Source: Brevirhabdus pacifica
GTDB taxonomy: Bacteria > Pseudomonadota > Alphaproteobacteria > Rhodobacterales > Rhodobacteraceae
Length of the DNA: 64,000 nucleotides
Direction: 5' to 3'
Assembly: GCF_002797755.1 (NCBI RefSeq)
Contig: NZ_PGFI01000011.1
Span: 1,302,001-1,366,000, forward strand
Shown: piece by piece, positions 25,028 to 33,226 of the stretch
Position numbering within the stretch: position 1 is the first letter of the stretch
How the letters are laid out: each line of letters begins with the position of its first letter
Made by a program: the position numbers and the translations under genes
Notes under the pieces: model-generated
Databases searched by the model: none
Told to the model about the DNA's origin: nothing
Seen by the model: the letters and a program-made list of their open reading frames with translations, nothing else

Positions 25028-25526
25028 TTGCAAGCACCGCCTTCATCGTCGTCTCGAACCAGCCGCGCGGAAAGCGCGTGTCGAAGGCCAGGATGAACAC
25101 TGCCCAGCCCCCCAGCGCCATCAGCGCCGAGACCAGGGTGATCCGCATGAACCCGCGACCGCGTGCCAGGATGGTCATGCTGACAAGCAGGAAGAGGAAT
25201 GTCGTAAGGGTGAAGCCCAGGTAGTCGATCAGCAGCGTAAAGCCGAGCGTTGCCAGGAAAAGGCCCACCCGTCCCGACGCCAGGTCATCGCGCGAGACGA
25301 TGTTGCCAAAGCTCAGCGTGCCGTCGCCCCGGCGAAGCTGATAGACCGTCTTCGCCACGAAGATCACGCAGAACAGCAGCAGCAGGGAGCCCAGCGAGAA
25401 GGCGCTGACCTGCGCGGTCCAGGGGGAGTTCAGGATGGTACTGAAGAAATAGAGGGTAAAGACGATCGCGAGGACGGGAATGACCAATTCCCCTCCAAGG
25501 TGTCTTTTCGGATGCGGCTGCGCCAT
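25020..25526 (-). CDS. tctB: Tripartite tricarboxylate transporter small permease subunit
   Basis: A 168-residue protein with four hydrophobic spans, matching the poorly conserved TctB small subunit in size and position. It begins KRHLGGELVIPVLAIVFTLYFFSTI and ends with a span followed by FDTRFPRGWFETTM, close to the DTRFPxG pattern seen in many TctB proteins. The ATG at 25526 begins just before the first span; longer upstream reading has no sensible start. It lies between tctC and tctA. Confidence 0.88.
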   Translation of the reverse strand: MAQPHPKRHLGGELVIPVLAIVFTLYFFSTILNSPWTAQVSAFSLGSLLLLFCVIFVAKTVYQLRRGDGTLSFGNIVSRDDLASGRVGLFLATLGFTLLIDYLGFTLTTFLFLLVSMTILARGRGFMRITLVSALMALGGWAVFILAFDTRFPRGWFETTMKAVLANG

Positions 25527-25568
25527 TTTCGGCCTTTCGTCGTGGGACTGCGGGTTTGCGAAGTGACG

Positions 25569-25591
25569 GCGGCGGCACGGAATGCCGCCGC
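25569..25591 (-). other. Intercistronic stem-loop between tctC and tctB
   Basis: GCGGCGGCA (25569-25577) pairs perfectly with TGCCGCCGC (25583-25591) around a 5-nt loop, with no T-run. It lies in the 83-bp gap after tctC and is likely an mRNA-stabilising or partial-termination element that raises binding-protein output over the permeases. Inferred. Confidence 0.55.
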
Positions 25592-25609
25592 CCTCCTGTC
25601 TGCCCGGGA

Positions 25610-26611
25610 TCAGGCGCCGGTGAGCAGAGGCTTGTACTTGGCGCCCAGCTCCAGCATCGCCTTGACGAACTCGGCGCATTCCTCCTCGCCGCCGTAGTTG
25701 AGGTACTCAGGCGTGCCCTTGGCGGCCACGTAGGCCTCCATCAGCTTCGGGTCGTCGAAGGTCTCCTTGAAGGTGCTCTTCAGGATCTCGTAACGCTCGG
25801 GGAAATCCTCGATGGCCTTGCGGTGGATGGCGAAGGCACGCGACGAGAGCATCTCGGCCAGTTGCATGTCGTAGTGGTCGTTGATTGAGGGCGCGTTGTT
25901 GAGCTGTTCGCCCACGCGGTTCTCGCCGAAGACCAGGACGGTCTTGACCGAGTCGCCGGCCGCGATGACCGAGCCCGAGGTCAGCACCGAGAAGTCGACC
26001 TCGCCGGTGACGGCACCGGCGATGGTGTTCTTGCCACCCGACAGGGGGATCAGGTTGAACTGTGCGCCCGTCTTCTCGCCCAGGGCGAGGATGCCGATGG
26101 AGGCGGGGTGCGCCATGCGGCTGGTGCCGACGTTCAGGACGCGCTTCTTGCCTTCCTCGACGATCTCCTCGATCGAGGTGAACTTGCTTTCCGAACCGAC
26201 GAAGGCACAGCCCGGGTCGGTATCGACACGCCCGAAGTAGACATAGTCGTTGATGTCGAAATTGGGCTCCTTCATCGCCCAGTTCAGCACCTCGGGACCC
26301 ATGTTGCCGAAGATCAGGTTATAGGCGTCGGGCTCGGCCTTGCCCATGAACACCTCGTAACCCACACGGCCCGAGGCGCCGGGGTAGAAGCCCGGCTCGA
26401 AATCGGCGCCCAGCTTTTCCTTCCAGACGCTGGTGAAGGCGCGGAAGTTGCGGTCGGCACCGCCGCCCTCGCGGGTGGGGATGTAGACGTTGATGTTCTG
26501 CGACGGATAGCTTTCGGCCCGCAGGATCGAGGGCGCCGCCATCACCATGCCGGTGGTCGCCACGCCGCGGGTCAGAAGCTCTCGGCGGTTCATGTGTTTA
26601 TTACGGATCAT
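25610..26611 (-). CDS. tctC: Tripartite tricarboxylate transporter substrate-binding protein
   Basis: A 333-residue periplasmic solute-binding protein of the Bug/TctC family. The N-terminus has a twin-arginine-like signal (NRRELLTRG followed by a hydrophobic stretch ending near ILRAES). The mature part shows INVYIPTREGGGADRNFRAF, FYPGASGRVGYEVFMG and GAVTGEVDFSVLTSG. The sequence is rather divergent from citrate or tricarballylate binders, so the ligand cannot be read off. The ATG at 26611 has GGGAGGA before it. It lies upstream of tctB-tctA in the operon and 89 bp after the TauE-type gene. Confidence 0.87.
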   Translation of the reverse strand: MIRNKHMNRRELLTRGVATTGMVMAAPSILRAESYPSQNINVYIPTREGGGADRNFRAFTSVWKEKLGADFEPGFYPGASGRVGYEVFMGKAEPDAYNLIFGNMGPEVLNWAMKEPNFDINDYVYFGRVDTDPGCAFVGSESKFTSIEEIVEEGKKRVLNVGTSRMAHPASIGILALGEKTGAQFNLIPLSGGKNTIAGAVTGEVDFSVLTSGSVIAAGDSVKTVLVFGENRVGEQLNNAPSINDHYDMQLAEMLSSRAFAIHRKAIEDFPERYEILKSTFKETFDDPKLMEAYVAAKGTPEYLNYGGEEECAEFVKAMLELGAKYKPLLTGA

Positions 26612-26700
26612 CGGATCCTCCCTTATCCAGTCTTCGCGCGTTTTCGTCTTGTGTCCCCGGTCGCCGCGCTTGGCCGGGGTGTTGGTTCGTGTCGTCGCGA

Positions 26701-27471
26701 TCAGAGGGCGGCCTCCCCGCCGGCCCAAAGATCCATCGCCCCGGCATAGATCAGCCGCAGCGCAAGCAATGTCAGTATGACGCCGAGGATACGGCGAAAG
26801 CCCACATCCTCCAGCCTGCCGAGCACCAGCCGGCCGACCACGGTGCCCAGGAAACCCACCGCCACCAGGATGGCGATGAAGATCGCCCATTCGGCGAAGG
26901 CAAAGCCCAGAAAGCCGAAGACCAGCGATTTCAGCAGGTGCTGCGCGGTCATCAGCGCCGCGTGGGTGGCGACATGCTGCATCCGGCCGAAGTTCTGGGC
27001 GCGCACATAGGCCGCCACGAAGGGGCCGGTGCCCCCGAAGAACATGGTCAGAAAGCTCGACACACCCCCCGCGATCGCGGCCGAACGCCTGAGGAAATCC
27101 GGCGGTGGCGCATAGACCGACCACAGGATGAAGCCGCCGACCGCAAGCTGGATCAGCCCCGGCTCCAGCTGCACCACCACCGCGCCGCCAAGGCCCACCC
27201 CAAGCACGGCGCCGGCCAGAAAGGGCAGCATCGTGGCCCAGTGGACATGGCGCAGCATGATGCCCGCGCGCCCCACGTTCGAGCCGAACTGCACCACCCC
27301 GTGCACCGGGATGATCGCGGCGGCCGGCAACAGGCTGGCCAGCACCGCAAGCATAACCGCGCCGCCGCCGATGCCGAAGGCGGCAGTGATGAACGAGGCC
27401 GCGAAGCTGACCGCGATCAGCACCGACGCCACTTGCCATCCAAGGCCCGCATGGATCATTTCCGGCGACAT
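26701..27471 (-). CDS. TauE/SafE-family membrane transporter (sulfite/anion exporter type)
   Basis: A 256-residue protein with about eight spans and the family's repeated motif: FGIGGGAVMLAVLASLLPAAAIIPVHGVVQFGSNVGRA in the first half and FFGGTGPFVAAYVRAQNF in the second. Members export organosulfur anions, sulfite or carboxylates. Its ATG shares one base with the stop of the upstream gene (TGATG), so translation is coupled. Being inside an operon with a TTT importer suggests export of a pathway by-product, possibly a sulfonated or carboxylated compound; the cargo is unknown. Confidence 0.82.
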   Translation of the reverse strand: MSPEMIHAGLGWQVASVLIAVSFAASFITAAFGIGGGAVMLAVLASLLPAAAIIPVHGVVQFGSNVGRAGIMLRHVHWATMLPFLAGAVLGVGLGGAVVVQLEPGLIQLAVGGFILWSVYAPPPDFLRRSAAIAGGVSSFLTMFFGGTGPFVAAYVRAQNFGRMQHVATHAALMTAQHLLKSLVFGFLGFAFAEWAIFIAILVAVGFLGTVVGRLVLGRLEDVGFRRILGVILTLLALRLIYAGAMDLWAGGEAAL

Positions 27472-28457
27472 CAGCTCTCCTGCATCGATGGGTGGATCAG
27501 ATCCTCGGGCGCCAGGCGTCTGGCGGCGAGATGCTGATCGAAGGAATAACGACAGACGGCGTCCAGCTCTGCCCGGTTGGCGGCAAAGCCATAGCGCCAG
27601 AAATCGGGCCCCATGGCGGCGCGCGTCTTCTCCATGGTCTCGTTCAGCCAGGGCAGGGACAGGCGGTTGGCATTGCCCAGCCAGACATCCTCGAGGCGCT
27701 TGAGTGCCAGATCGCGGGCCGCGACGAAGCCGTCGTAAAGGGCCCGGGGCAGCCAGGGGTGTTCCTCAACGATGCTTTTTCGCACGGCCACCAGATGCAT
27801 CAGCGGGAAGAACCCCGTGCGCTGGTGATAGGCGCGCTCCTGCTCGGCAAAGTCGGGCAGCAACCGGACCAGATCCGGGTTTCCATCCAGGAAGGCGCGG
27901 GGCGGCTTGGGGGCCAGCAGGCCGTCGATCTCGCCCCGCAGCAGCATGTCCTGCAACGTGTCGCCTTCGGTGATGGGTTCGACCACCATGCCGGGGGGCA
28001 GGGCCAGTTCCAGCCGTTCGCGCCGGACCCCGGCATCCAGGGCGCCGGTGCGCCAGTGAATGGCCGAATTGTCGACGCCGTATTCGTCGGCCAGGATCCC
28101 GCGCATCCACAAGGCAGCGGTCATCTGGTATTCGGGCACGCCCACCCGTCGCCCGGCCAAGTCCGCGGGGCTTTCCACGCCCGATCCGCGGCGCCCGAAA
28201 AAGCCGCTGTGGCGGAAGGCGCGGCTGATGAAGGCGGGGATGGCGGTGTATTCGCATTCCCCCCGCGACACCTGGAGCGCGTAGCTGGAGACCGACAGCT
28301 CGGTCACGTCGTAGCGGGCTTCCTGCACGGCCAGGGGGAACAGCTTGGATGTCGGCTCCACATGGCTTTCGAAGCTGACACCCGGCACCGTGACACGGCC
28401 GTCGTGCAGGGCCATGACCCGATCATGATCCCAGGTTGCCAGCGACAGGTTCAGCAT
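27471..28457 (-). CDS. Pht5-like protein (4,5-dihydroxyphthalate decarboxylase / binding-protein-fold family)
   Basis: A 328-residue protein of the periplasmic-binding-protein fold. LSLATWDHDRVMALHDGRVTV at the start, ELSVSSYALQVSRG, VGVPEYQMTAALWMRGILADEYGV and RTGFFPLMHLVAVRKSIVE closely follow the pattern of 4,5-dihydroxyphthalate decarboxylases (Pht5). Relatives are often labelled ABC substrate-binding proteins. Here no signal peptide is present, which favours a cytoplasmic enzyme over a binding protein. It is the first structural gene after the regulator and is coupled to the TauE-type gene. Decarboxylation of an aromatic acid is plausible but unproven. Confidence 0.75.
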   Translation of the reverse strand: MLNLSLATWDHDRVMALHDGRVTVPGVSFESHVEPTSKLFPLAVQEARYDVTELSVSSYALQVSRGECEYTAIPAFISRAFRHSGFFGRRGSGVESPADLAGRRVGVPEYQMTAALWMRGILADEYGVDNSAIHWRTGALDAGVRRERLELALPPGMVVEPITEGDTLQDMLLRGEIDGLLAPKPPRAFLDGNPDLVRLLPDFAEQERAYHQRTGFFPLMHLVAVRKSIVEEHPWLPRALYDGFVAARDLALKRLEDVWLGNANRLSLPWLNETMEKTRAAMGPDFWRYGFAANRAELDAVCRYSFDQHLAARRLAPEDLIHPSMQES

Positions 28458-28506
28458 AAGGCGGGGTCCTCGTTGGTAGTTGTGGCGGGGGCGGCGGCGC
28501 GGGGGA

Positions 28507-29262
28507 TCATTCGGCGGCCTCCGCGCCCGAGCCTGCACCGGGAAGGGTGGCGGGGCGCATCGCGGCGCGCGCCTCCAGCGGCGTCGGCGCGTCATGCTCG
28601 TTGTGGATCAGCGCGGCCTCGACCGCGCGCAGATGGGCCAGCATCGCGGCCTGGGCACGGGGCGCGTCCCGTTCTGCGATGGCGTCGATGACGCGCTGAT
28701 GCTCGGTATAGCTGTGGTGATCGGGGGGCGGACCCTCCGCCCGTTTTCGCCCGCGGCCCCAGACCACGGCGCGGCGCACCAGGTTGAGCTGATCGAACAG
28801 CGAAACCAGAACCTTGTTGCCCGTCGCCTCGGCCACGGTCTTGTGGAAGAGGTTGTCGCATGTCTCGTACTTGCGCCAGGAATCCGCGTCGCGCGACAGG
28901 CGCATGCAGTGGCGCAGCTCGTCGATCTGCTGGGCGGTGGCGTTGAGCGCGGCCTCGAAGGCGAGCATCGGCTCGACCTTGACCCGGGCACGCATCACCT
29001 CCGACGGGGTGGAGCGGGCGGCCAGCGTCGAGATCGAGGTCATCTCGTCGACGGGGCGGATGCCGAAGAAGGTGCCCTTGCCGACCTGACGCCACAGCAC
29101 GCCTTCCTTCTCCAGCACGCTGAGCGCCTTGCGCAGATCACTGCGCGAGGTGCCAAGAAGGGTGCAGAGCTGCCGTTCGGCGGGCAGCCGGCTGTCCTCT
29201 GGCAATTGCTGGTTGGCGAGCCACGCACGCAACTGCGTGAGGGCTCCGGCATCTTCCGTCAT
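28507..29262 (-). CDS. GntR/FCD-family transcriptional regulator heading the TTT/Mo-hydroxylase operon
   Basis: A 251-residue protein. The winged helix (about 20-70) contains DSRLPAERQLCTLLGTSRSD and GVLWRQVGKGTFFG; the FCD domain (about 85-215) has ETCDNLFHKTVAEATGNKVL and HHSYTEHQRVIDAIAERD. GGTGAAGGGAG precedes the ATG. It is a paralogue of the regulator at 17397-18104. It is the first gene of a same-strand run reaching 19140, so it probably regulates its own operon. Repeated ATTGG/CCAAT half-sites lie about 60-100 bp upstream. It likely responds to the imported carboxylate or a pathway intermediate. Confidence 0.84.
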   Translation of the reverse strand: MTEDAGALTQLRAWLANQQLPEDSRLPAERQLCTLLGTSRSDLRKALSVLEKEGVLWRQVGKGTFFGIRPVDEMTSISTLAARSTPSEVMRARVKVEPMLAFEAALNATAQQIDELRHCMRLSRDADSWRKYETCDNLFHKTVAEATGNKVLVSLFDQLNLVRRAVVWGRGRKRAEGPPPDHHSYTEHQRVIDAIAERDAPRAQAAMLAHLRAVEAALIHNEHDAPTPLEARAAMRPATLPGAGSGAEAAE

Positions 29263-29319
29263 GGCGCTCCCTTCACCCTGCCGGCCACCGCGCGACGAGG
29301 GCGCGGATCGATTCCTGAA

Positions 29320-29360
29320 ACCAATATCAGATTGGTTCAGCCAATGTCGAGTAAATTGGT
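29320..29360. promoter_or_regulatory. Cluster of ATTGG/CCAAT inverted repeats, candidate GntR operator
   Basis: ACCAAT (29320-29325), ATTGGT (29331-29336), CCAAT (29341-29345) and ATTGGT (29355-29360) follow one another. ATTGG-5 bp-CCAAT at 29331-29345 has the same geometry as the PdhR operator (ATTGGT-N3-ACCAAT), and PdhR is itself an FCD-type GntR protein. The cluster lies 58 bp and more upstream of the GntR start. A further pair of ACCAAT elements occurs at 29784-29803. Confidence 0.55.
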
Positions 29361-29422
29361 CGCTGGAGGGAAGAAAGCGGCCCCACGCCGCGGGGTGCGA
29401 TCAGCGGGGCCGTTCAGACATG

Positions 29423-29456
29423 AAAAAACCGCCCCTGCGCAGATGGCGGGGGCGGT
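29423..29456 (-). terminator. Rho-independent terminator of the DUF1127 gene
   Basis: On the minus strand ACCGCCCC (29456-29449) pairs with GGGGCGGT (29435-29428) and runs into six T residues. It lies 44 bp past the DUF1127 stop codon. Confidence 0.8.
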
Positions 29457-29499
29457 GTTTCTTCGGGGCCGCGCGCTGGCGGCCCGTGTCGGCTTTGGC

Positions 29500-29736
29500 T
29501 CAGGCGGGGAAGGCGCGGGTGAAGGCGGCCTGCGCAATATCCGTCCGCTTGAGGCCCATGCGGGCAAGCTCGGCGTCGCTTTTCGCGTCGAGGGATTTGT
29601 AGATCCGATGCGCGGTCAGGCCCGACAGGATGCCGAAGGAGAACGCTGCATCGCGGCGAGCGAAGAGCGAGGTGAAAAAGCCCAGAAAGCCACTGTCGGG
29701 TTTGGCGTTGTGGGTCGAAGAAGTGACATCAACCAT
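29500..29736 (-). CDS. DUF1127 family small protein
   Basis: A 78-residue protein with a C-terminal DUF1127-like helix pair, IYKSLDAKSDAELARMGLKRTDI, where the DAELARMGL part is the family signature. Such proteins are common in alphaproteobacteria; some act as small RNA-binding or regulatory proteins, but most are uncharacterised. The ATG at 29736 is chosen because AAGGAG lies 9 bp upstream; an earlier in-frame Met has none. It has its own promoter and terminator and so is monocistronic. Confidence 0.78.
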   Translation of the reverse strand: MVDVTSSTHNAKPDSGFLGFFTSLFARRDAAFSFGILSGLTAHRIYKSLDAKSDAELARMGLKRTDIAQAAFTRAFPA

Positions 29737-29764
29737 GATCGAACTCCTTATCATGCTGCATTGC

Positions 29765-29792
29765 AATATAAGGGCTCGGGGGCACCAATCAA
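29765..29792 (-). promoter_or_regulatory. Predicted promoter of the DUF1127 gene with ACCAAT elements
   Basis: TTGATT (29792-29787), a 16-bp spacer and TATATT (29770-29765) resemble a sigma-70 promoter. One ACCAAT (29784-29789) overlaps the -35 and a second lies at 29798-29803, the same half-site found in front of the nearby GntR gene. Confidence 0.5.
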
Positions 29793-29892
29793 TCGGAACC
29801 AATGCAATGCCGTTCTGACGTCAACGCATGGCTGAACCGCCCGCCCCGGTGGGGGCAGGCGGTTGAAACCGGTCAATAGGGGGGGTGTCGGC

Positions 29893-31359
29893 TCAGGCAG
29901 CCGCGGCGGGCTTGGCCTTCTGGGCGTCCATCCGGGCGCGGGCCACCAGCTTGCGGTGCAGCGCCTCGATCGCGTCGGTCATGCGATCACGGGCAACCAC
30001 GAACTGCACGTCCACCGTGCGGGTCGTCTGCTGGGCCGCGATCATGTCGATACCGGCCTCGTCAAGCGCGGTCAGACCCTTCAACAGCACGTTCTGGTCG
30101 GCCAGGTTGCGCCCGATGGCCGAGACCACCGCCAGGTTACGCGCCGACAGAGTGGCGTTGGGATAAATCTCGGACAGGTCCCGCTCCACCCGGCGGACGG
30201 CCTTGAGGGGCGCATCCAGGTAATGGGTGATCGTGTTGGCGTTCGAGGACTTGGCGACGATGCGGATCTTGTGGCGTGCCAGCACGTCCAGGACCTTGGT
30301 GTCGTAGCCCTTCACGCCGACCATGTCCTGCTCGAAAAGCTCCAGGGCGTAGACGCCCAGGCCTGTCACCATCTCGACGCCCGGCTCTTTCGACGGCTCG
30401 TTGTCGATGAGCGTGCCGGAATCGTGGGGCTCGAACGCGTTGGTCACGCGCAAGGGGATGCCCGACTGGCGCAGGATCTTGGCGGCCTTGGGGTGGATCG
30501 CCTCCATCCCCATGTTCGACAGTTGATCGGCCACGTCGTAGTTGGTGTGTCCCAACTTGCGCACGGCCTTCTCGCCGACGATCTTGGGATCGGCCGACGA
30601 CAGGTGGAATTCCTTGTGGATGATGGCCTCGGCGGCACCGGTCAGGGCGGCCAGCCGCGAGAAGGTGACCTCGGAATAGCCGCGGTCGAATTCCTGCATC
30701 AGACCTTCGGAACACTGGGCGTAGCCGGTCACGATCGGAAGCTCGCATGTCACGTCGACATCGCGCAGGCCGGCCTCGATCCGTTCGTCCAGGGTATAGA
30801 TCCCTTCGTCGCGCCAGCCGCTCAGGTCGATGCAGCGGGCGTTGACGCCGGCCCGGCGCAGCATCTGCGCGGTCACGAAGGCCGAATGCGCCTCGCCCAG
30901 GCCCGACAGAAGTTCGCGGATCACCAGCATGTGCTGGCTCAGGCGGAAATGACCGTAGGAGCACAGGCGCTGAAGGTCGATCAGGCAGCCGCGCGCCCCC
31001 TCGATCCGGTCGCGGACGAAGTCATGGGCGTCGGCCCGGTCGCCGGGATGCTCCAGCACCGCGTCATGGGCCTTGCACATGGCGGTGGCGACGGTGCTCA
31101 GCGCCTCGGACCAGCCGTGATCGTTCTCGGCGTTGGAGAACAGGCCGTAGACGCCCGGCTCTCCGGTCTTCTTGTTTTCCAGCAGCAGGTTCGTGATGCC
31201 GCCATAGGCCGAGACCACGAAAATGCGGTTGTAGAGCGACGCATCCTCGCGGTCGCCCAGAAACAGGGTGTCCAGAAGCTCGTGCGAGCGGCTCATGGAC
31301 GTGCCGCCGATCTTCTCGACCGTATGTGTGCCTTGCGTATTGGGGACTTGAATGCTCAC
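29893..31359 (-). CDS. ask: Aspartate kinase of the ectoine cluster (Ask_Ect)
   Basis: A 488-residue aspartokinase, which phosphorylates aspartate as the first step toward aspartate semialdehyde, the precursor used by EctB. The kinase motif VEKIGGTSMSR is near the N-terminus, and ACT-type regulatory regions appear at VKGYDTKVLDVLARHKIRIV and NLAVVSAIGRNLADQ. The start is GTG at 31359 with AAGGAA upstream. It is the last gene after ectC on the same strand. The specialised Ask_Ect form found in ect clusters is thought to escape normal feedback control, matching its place here. Confidence 0.93.
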   Translation of the reverse strand: MSIQVPNTQGTHTVEKIGGTSMSRSHELLDTLFLGDREDASLYNRIFVVSAYGGITNLLLENKKTGEPGVYGLFSNAENDHGWSEALSTVATAMCKAHDAVLEHPGDRADAHDFVRDRIEGARGCLIDLQRLCSYGHFRLSQHMLVIRELLSGLGEAHSAFVTAQMLRRAGVNARCIDLSGWRDEGIYTLDERIEAGLRDVDVTCELPIVTGYAQCSEGLMQEFDRGYSEVTFSRLAALTGAAEAIIHKEFHLSSADPKIVGEKAVRKLGHTNYDVADQLSNMGMEAIHPKAAKILRQSGIPLRVTNAFEPHDSGTLIDNEPSKEPGVEMVTGLGVYALELFEQDMVGVKGYDTKVLDVLARHKIRIVAKSSNANTITHYLDAPLKAVRRVERDLSEIYPNATLSARNLAVVSAIGRNLADQNVLLKGLTALDEAGIDMIAAQQTTRTVDVQFVVARDRMTDAIEALHRKLVARARMDAQKAKPAAAA

Positions 31360-31437
31360 GTCAGAATATTCCTTGCGTTGTTTGGGCGGGGCCGGGGACC
31401 GGCCCGCGCCTTGCGGGCGACGTCGGGGGGAGGGGGT

Positions 31438-31833
31438 TCAGCCCTCGACCTCCTCCGGCGCGGCATAGGAGCCGTCGGCCCGATGCACTTCCTTGCCCGT
31501 CACCGGCGGGTTGAAGCAGCAGGCCATGACCAGCTCTTCCTCGGCCCGCAGGGTGTGGTGGTCGTGCAGGTTCAGCGCATACATGACGCCGGGCGTGATC
31601 TGGTGCGTCTCGCCGGTGGCCAGATCGGTGATCGAGCCCTTGCCGGACATGCAGTAGACGCTTTCGAAGTGGTTCTTGTAGTGGAACGTGTGTTCGGAAC
31701 CGGCCGCCAGCGTGGTGATGTGAAAGGAAAAACCCATCTTGTCGTCGGCCAGCAGCATACGGACCGAGGTCCACTGTGCATCCGAAACGGCGCGATCGGT
31801 GTCCTTGAGCTTGTGAAAGTCGCGAACGATCAT
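31438..31833 (-). CDS. ectC: L-ectoine synthase
   Basis: A 131-residue cupin enzyme that closes N-gamma-acetyl-diaminobutyrate into ectoine. [14 protein letters not shown] begins the protein; the cupin core [19 protein letters not shown] and [20 protein letters not shown] are characteristic. Length is normal. It follows ectB after 5 bp and precedes ask by 78 bp. Confidence 0.96.
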   Translation of the reverse strand: MIVRDFHKLKDTDRAVSDAQWTSVRMLLADDKMGFSFHITTLAAGSEHTFHYKNHFESVYCMSGKGSITDLATGETHQITPGVMYALNLHDHHTLRAEEELVMACCFNPPVTGKEVHRADGSYAAPEEVEG

Positions 31834-31838
31834 TTGGG

Positions 31839-33140
31839 TTACTCCGCAGCCATGGTGGTGATTGTGGGGGCGTGGCGCTTGACGGCATCCGCCAGAATGT
31901 CGAGGCCACGGTCCAGCAGCGCGTCGGGGATGTTGAGCGGGGCCAGCACCTTGACCACCTCGTCATGGGCGCCCGAGGTCTCGATCACGAGGCCCTCTTC
32001 GAAGCAGGTGCCGCAGATGGCGGCAGCCAGATCGCCCGAGCCGACGTCGATGCCGCGGAACATGCCTCGACCCTTGGTGGTGGCACCGGGGATGGTGGCG
32101 GCGATGCGCTCCAGCCCCTCGGCCAGCCGGTCGCCCTTGGCTTGAACGTCCTTCTCGAAGGCGTCGTTCTTCCAGAACTTTTCCAGTGCCACGCGGGCGG
32201 TCACGAAGGCATGGGTGTTGCCCCGGAAGGTGCCGTTGTGCTCTGCCGGCTTCCAGATGTCATGCTGCGGCTTGATCAGCAGCGCGGCAAAGGGAAGGCC
32301 CATGCCCGAGAAGCTTTTCGCCTGGGTGATGAGGTCGGGGTCGATGCCGAACTCCTCGAAGCTGAAGAAGGTGCCGGTGCGGCCACAGCCTGCCTGGATG
32401 TCATCGACGATCAGCAGGGCGCCGTGGTCGCGGGCCAGCCGGGCGATGCCCTGCATCCACTCTTTCGAGGCCGCGTTCAGGCCGCCTTCGCCCTGAACGG
32501 GCTCGACGATGAAGGCGGCGGGCGCGTCGATGCCCGACGAGGGGTTGCTGAGCAGCATCTCGATCTGGGCCAGCGTGTCCACGTCGGGGCCAAAGGCGCC
32601 TTCGTAGGGCATGCGGGCGACGCCATCCAGCGGCGCGCCGGCACCACCGCGCTTGCCGGCATTGCCGGTCAGCGACAGCGCACCCATCGTCATGCCGTGA
32701 AAGCCGTTGGTGAACGAGATGATCGTGTGGCGACCGGTGACCTTGCGGGCCAGCTTGATCGCGGCCTCGACGGGGTTGGCGCCGGTGGGGCCGGTCATCA
32801 TCACCTTGTGGTCCATGCCGCGCGGCTTGAGGATGATCTCTTCGAACGCGGTCAGGAACTTGGCCTTGGCGTCGGTGAACATGTCCAGCGCGTGGGTGAT
32901 GCCATCGCCCTGAATATGCTCGATCAGCGCGGCCTGCATGTCGGGGTCGTTATGCCCGTAGTTCAGCGAGGAACAGCCGGCGAGGAAGTCGATGTACTCC
33001 TTGCCGTCAGTGTCGGTCAGCACGCTGCCCTTGGCCTTGGAAAAGACGGTGTCGAAGCTGCGGCAATAGCTGCGCGCCTCGGACTCGCGGCGGGCGAAGA
33101 TCTCTTTGGTCTTGGCGCTGGTCTGTGTCGAATTGGTCAT
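31839..33140 (-). CDS. ectB: L-2,4-diaminobutyrate transaminase
   Basis: A 433-residue class III PLP aminotransferase that turns aspartate semialdehyde into 2,4-diaminobutyrate. Signatures: [63 protein letters not shown] and the PLP lysine in [12 protein letters not shown]. The ATG at 33140 has GGAGG before it; the frame opens further upstream without a good start. It is the second gene of the ectABC operon. Confidence 0.96.
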   Translation of the reverse strand: MTNSTQTSAKTKEIFARRESEARSYCRSFDTVFSKAKGSVLTDTDGKEYIDFLAGCSSLNYGHNDPDMQAALIEHIQGDGITHALDMFTDAKAKFLTAFEEIILKPRGMDHKVMMTGPTGANPVEAAIKLARKVTGRHTIISFTNGFHGMTMGALSLTGNAGKRGGAGAPLDGVARMPYEGAFGPDVDTLAQIEMLLSNPSSGIDAPAAFIVEPVQGEGGLNAASKEWMQGIARLARDHGALLIVDDIQAGCGRTGTFFSFEEFGIDPDLITQAKSFSGMGLPFAALLIKPQHDIWKPAEHNGTFRGNTHAFVTARVALEKFWKNDAFEKDVQAKGDRLAEGLERIAATIPGATTKGRGMFRGIDVGSGDLAAAICGTCFEEGLVIETSGAHDEVVKVLAPLNIPDALLDRGLDILADAVKRHAPTITTMAAE

Positions 33141-33226
33141 GTCGGAACCTCCGAATGATGAAAGGGGCGCGCGGCGAGGATGGGGGCCTGCGGCCCCCGC
33201 GCTGCGCAATGTCGATGGAATGGGGA

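Noticed and set aside
23495-25096. A 533-codon plus-strand open frame
   Set aside because: Antisense to tctA; composition is dominated by Asp, His, Gln and Arg as in other shadow frames.
29863-32145. A 760-codon open frame on the plus strand
   Set aside because: It is antisense to ask, ectC and part of ectB, which have clear family motifs. Long reverse frames are common in GC-rich genes.
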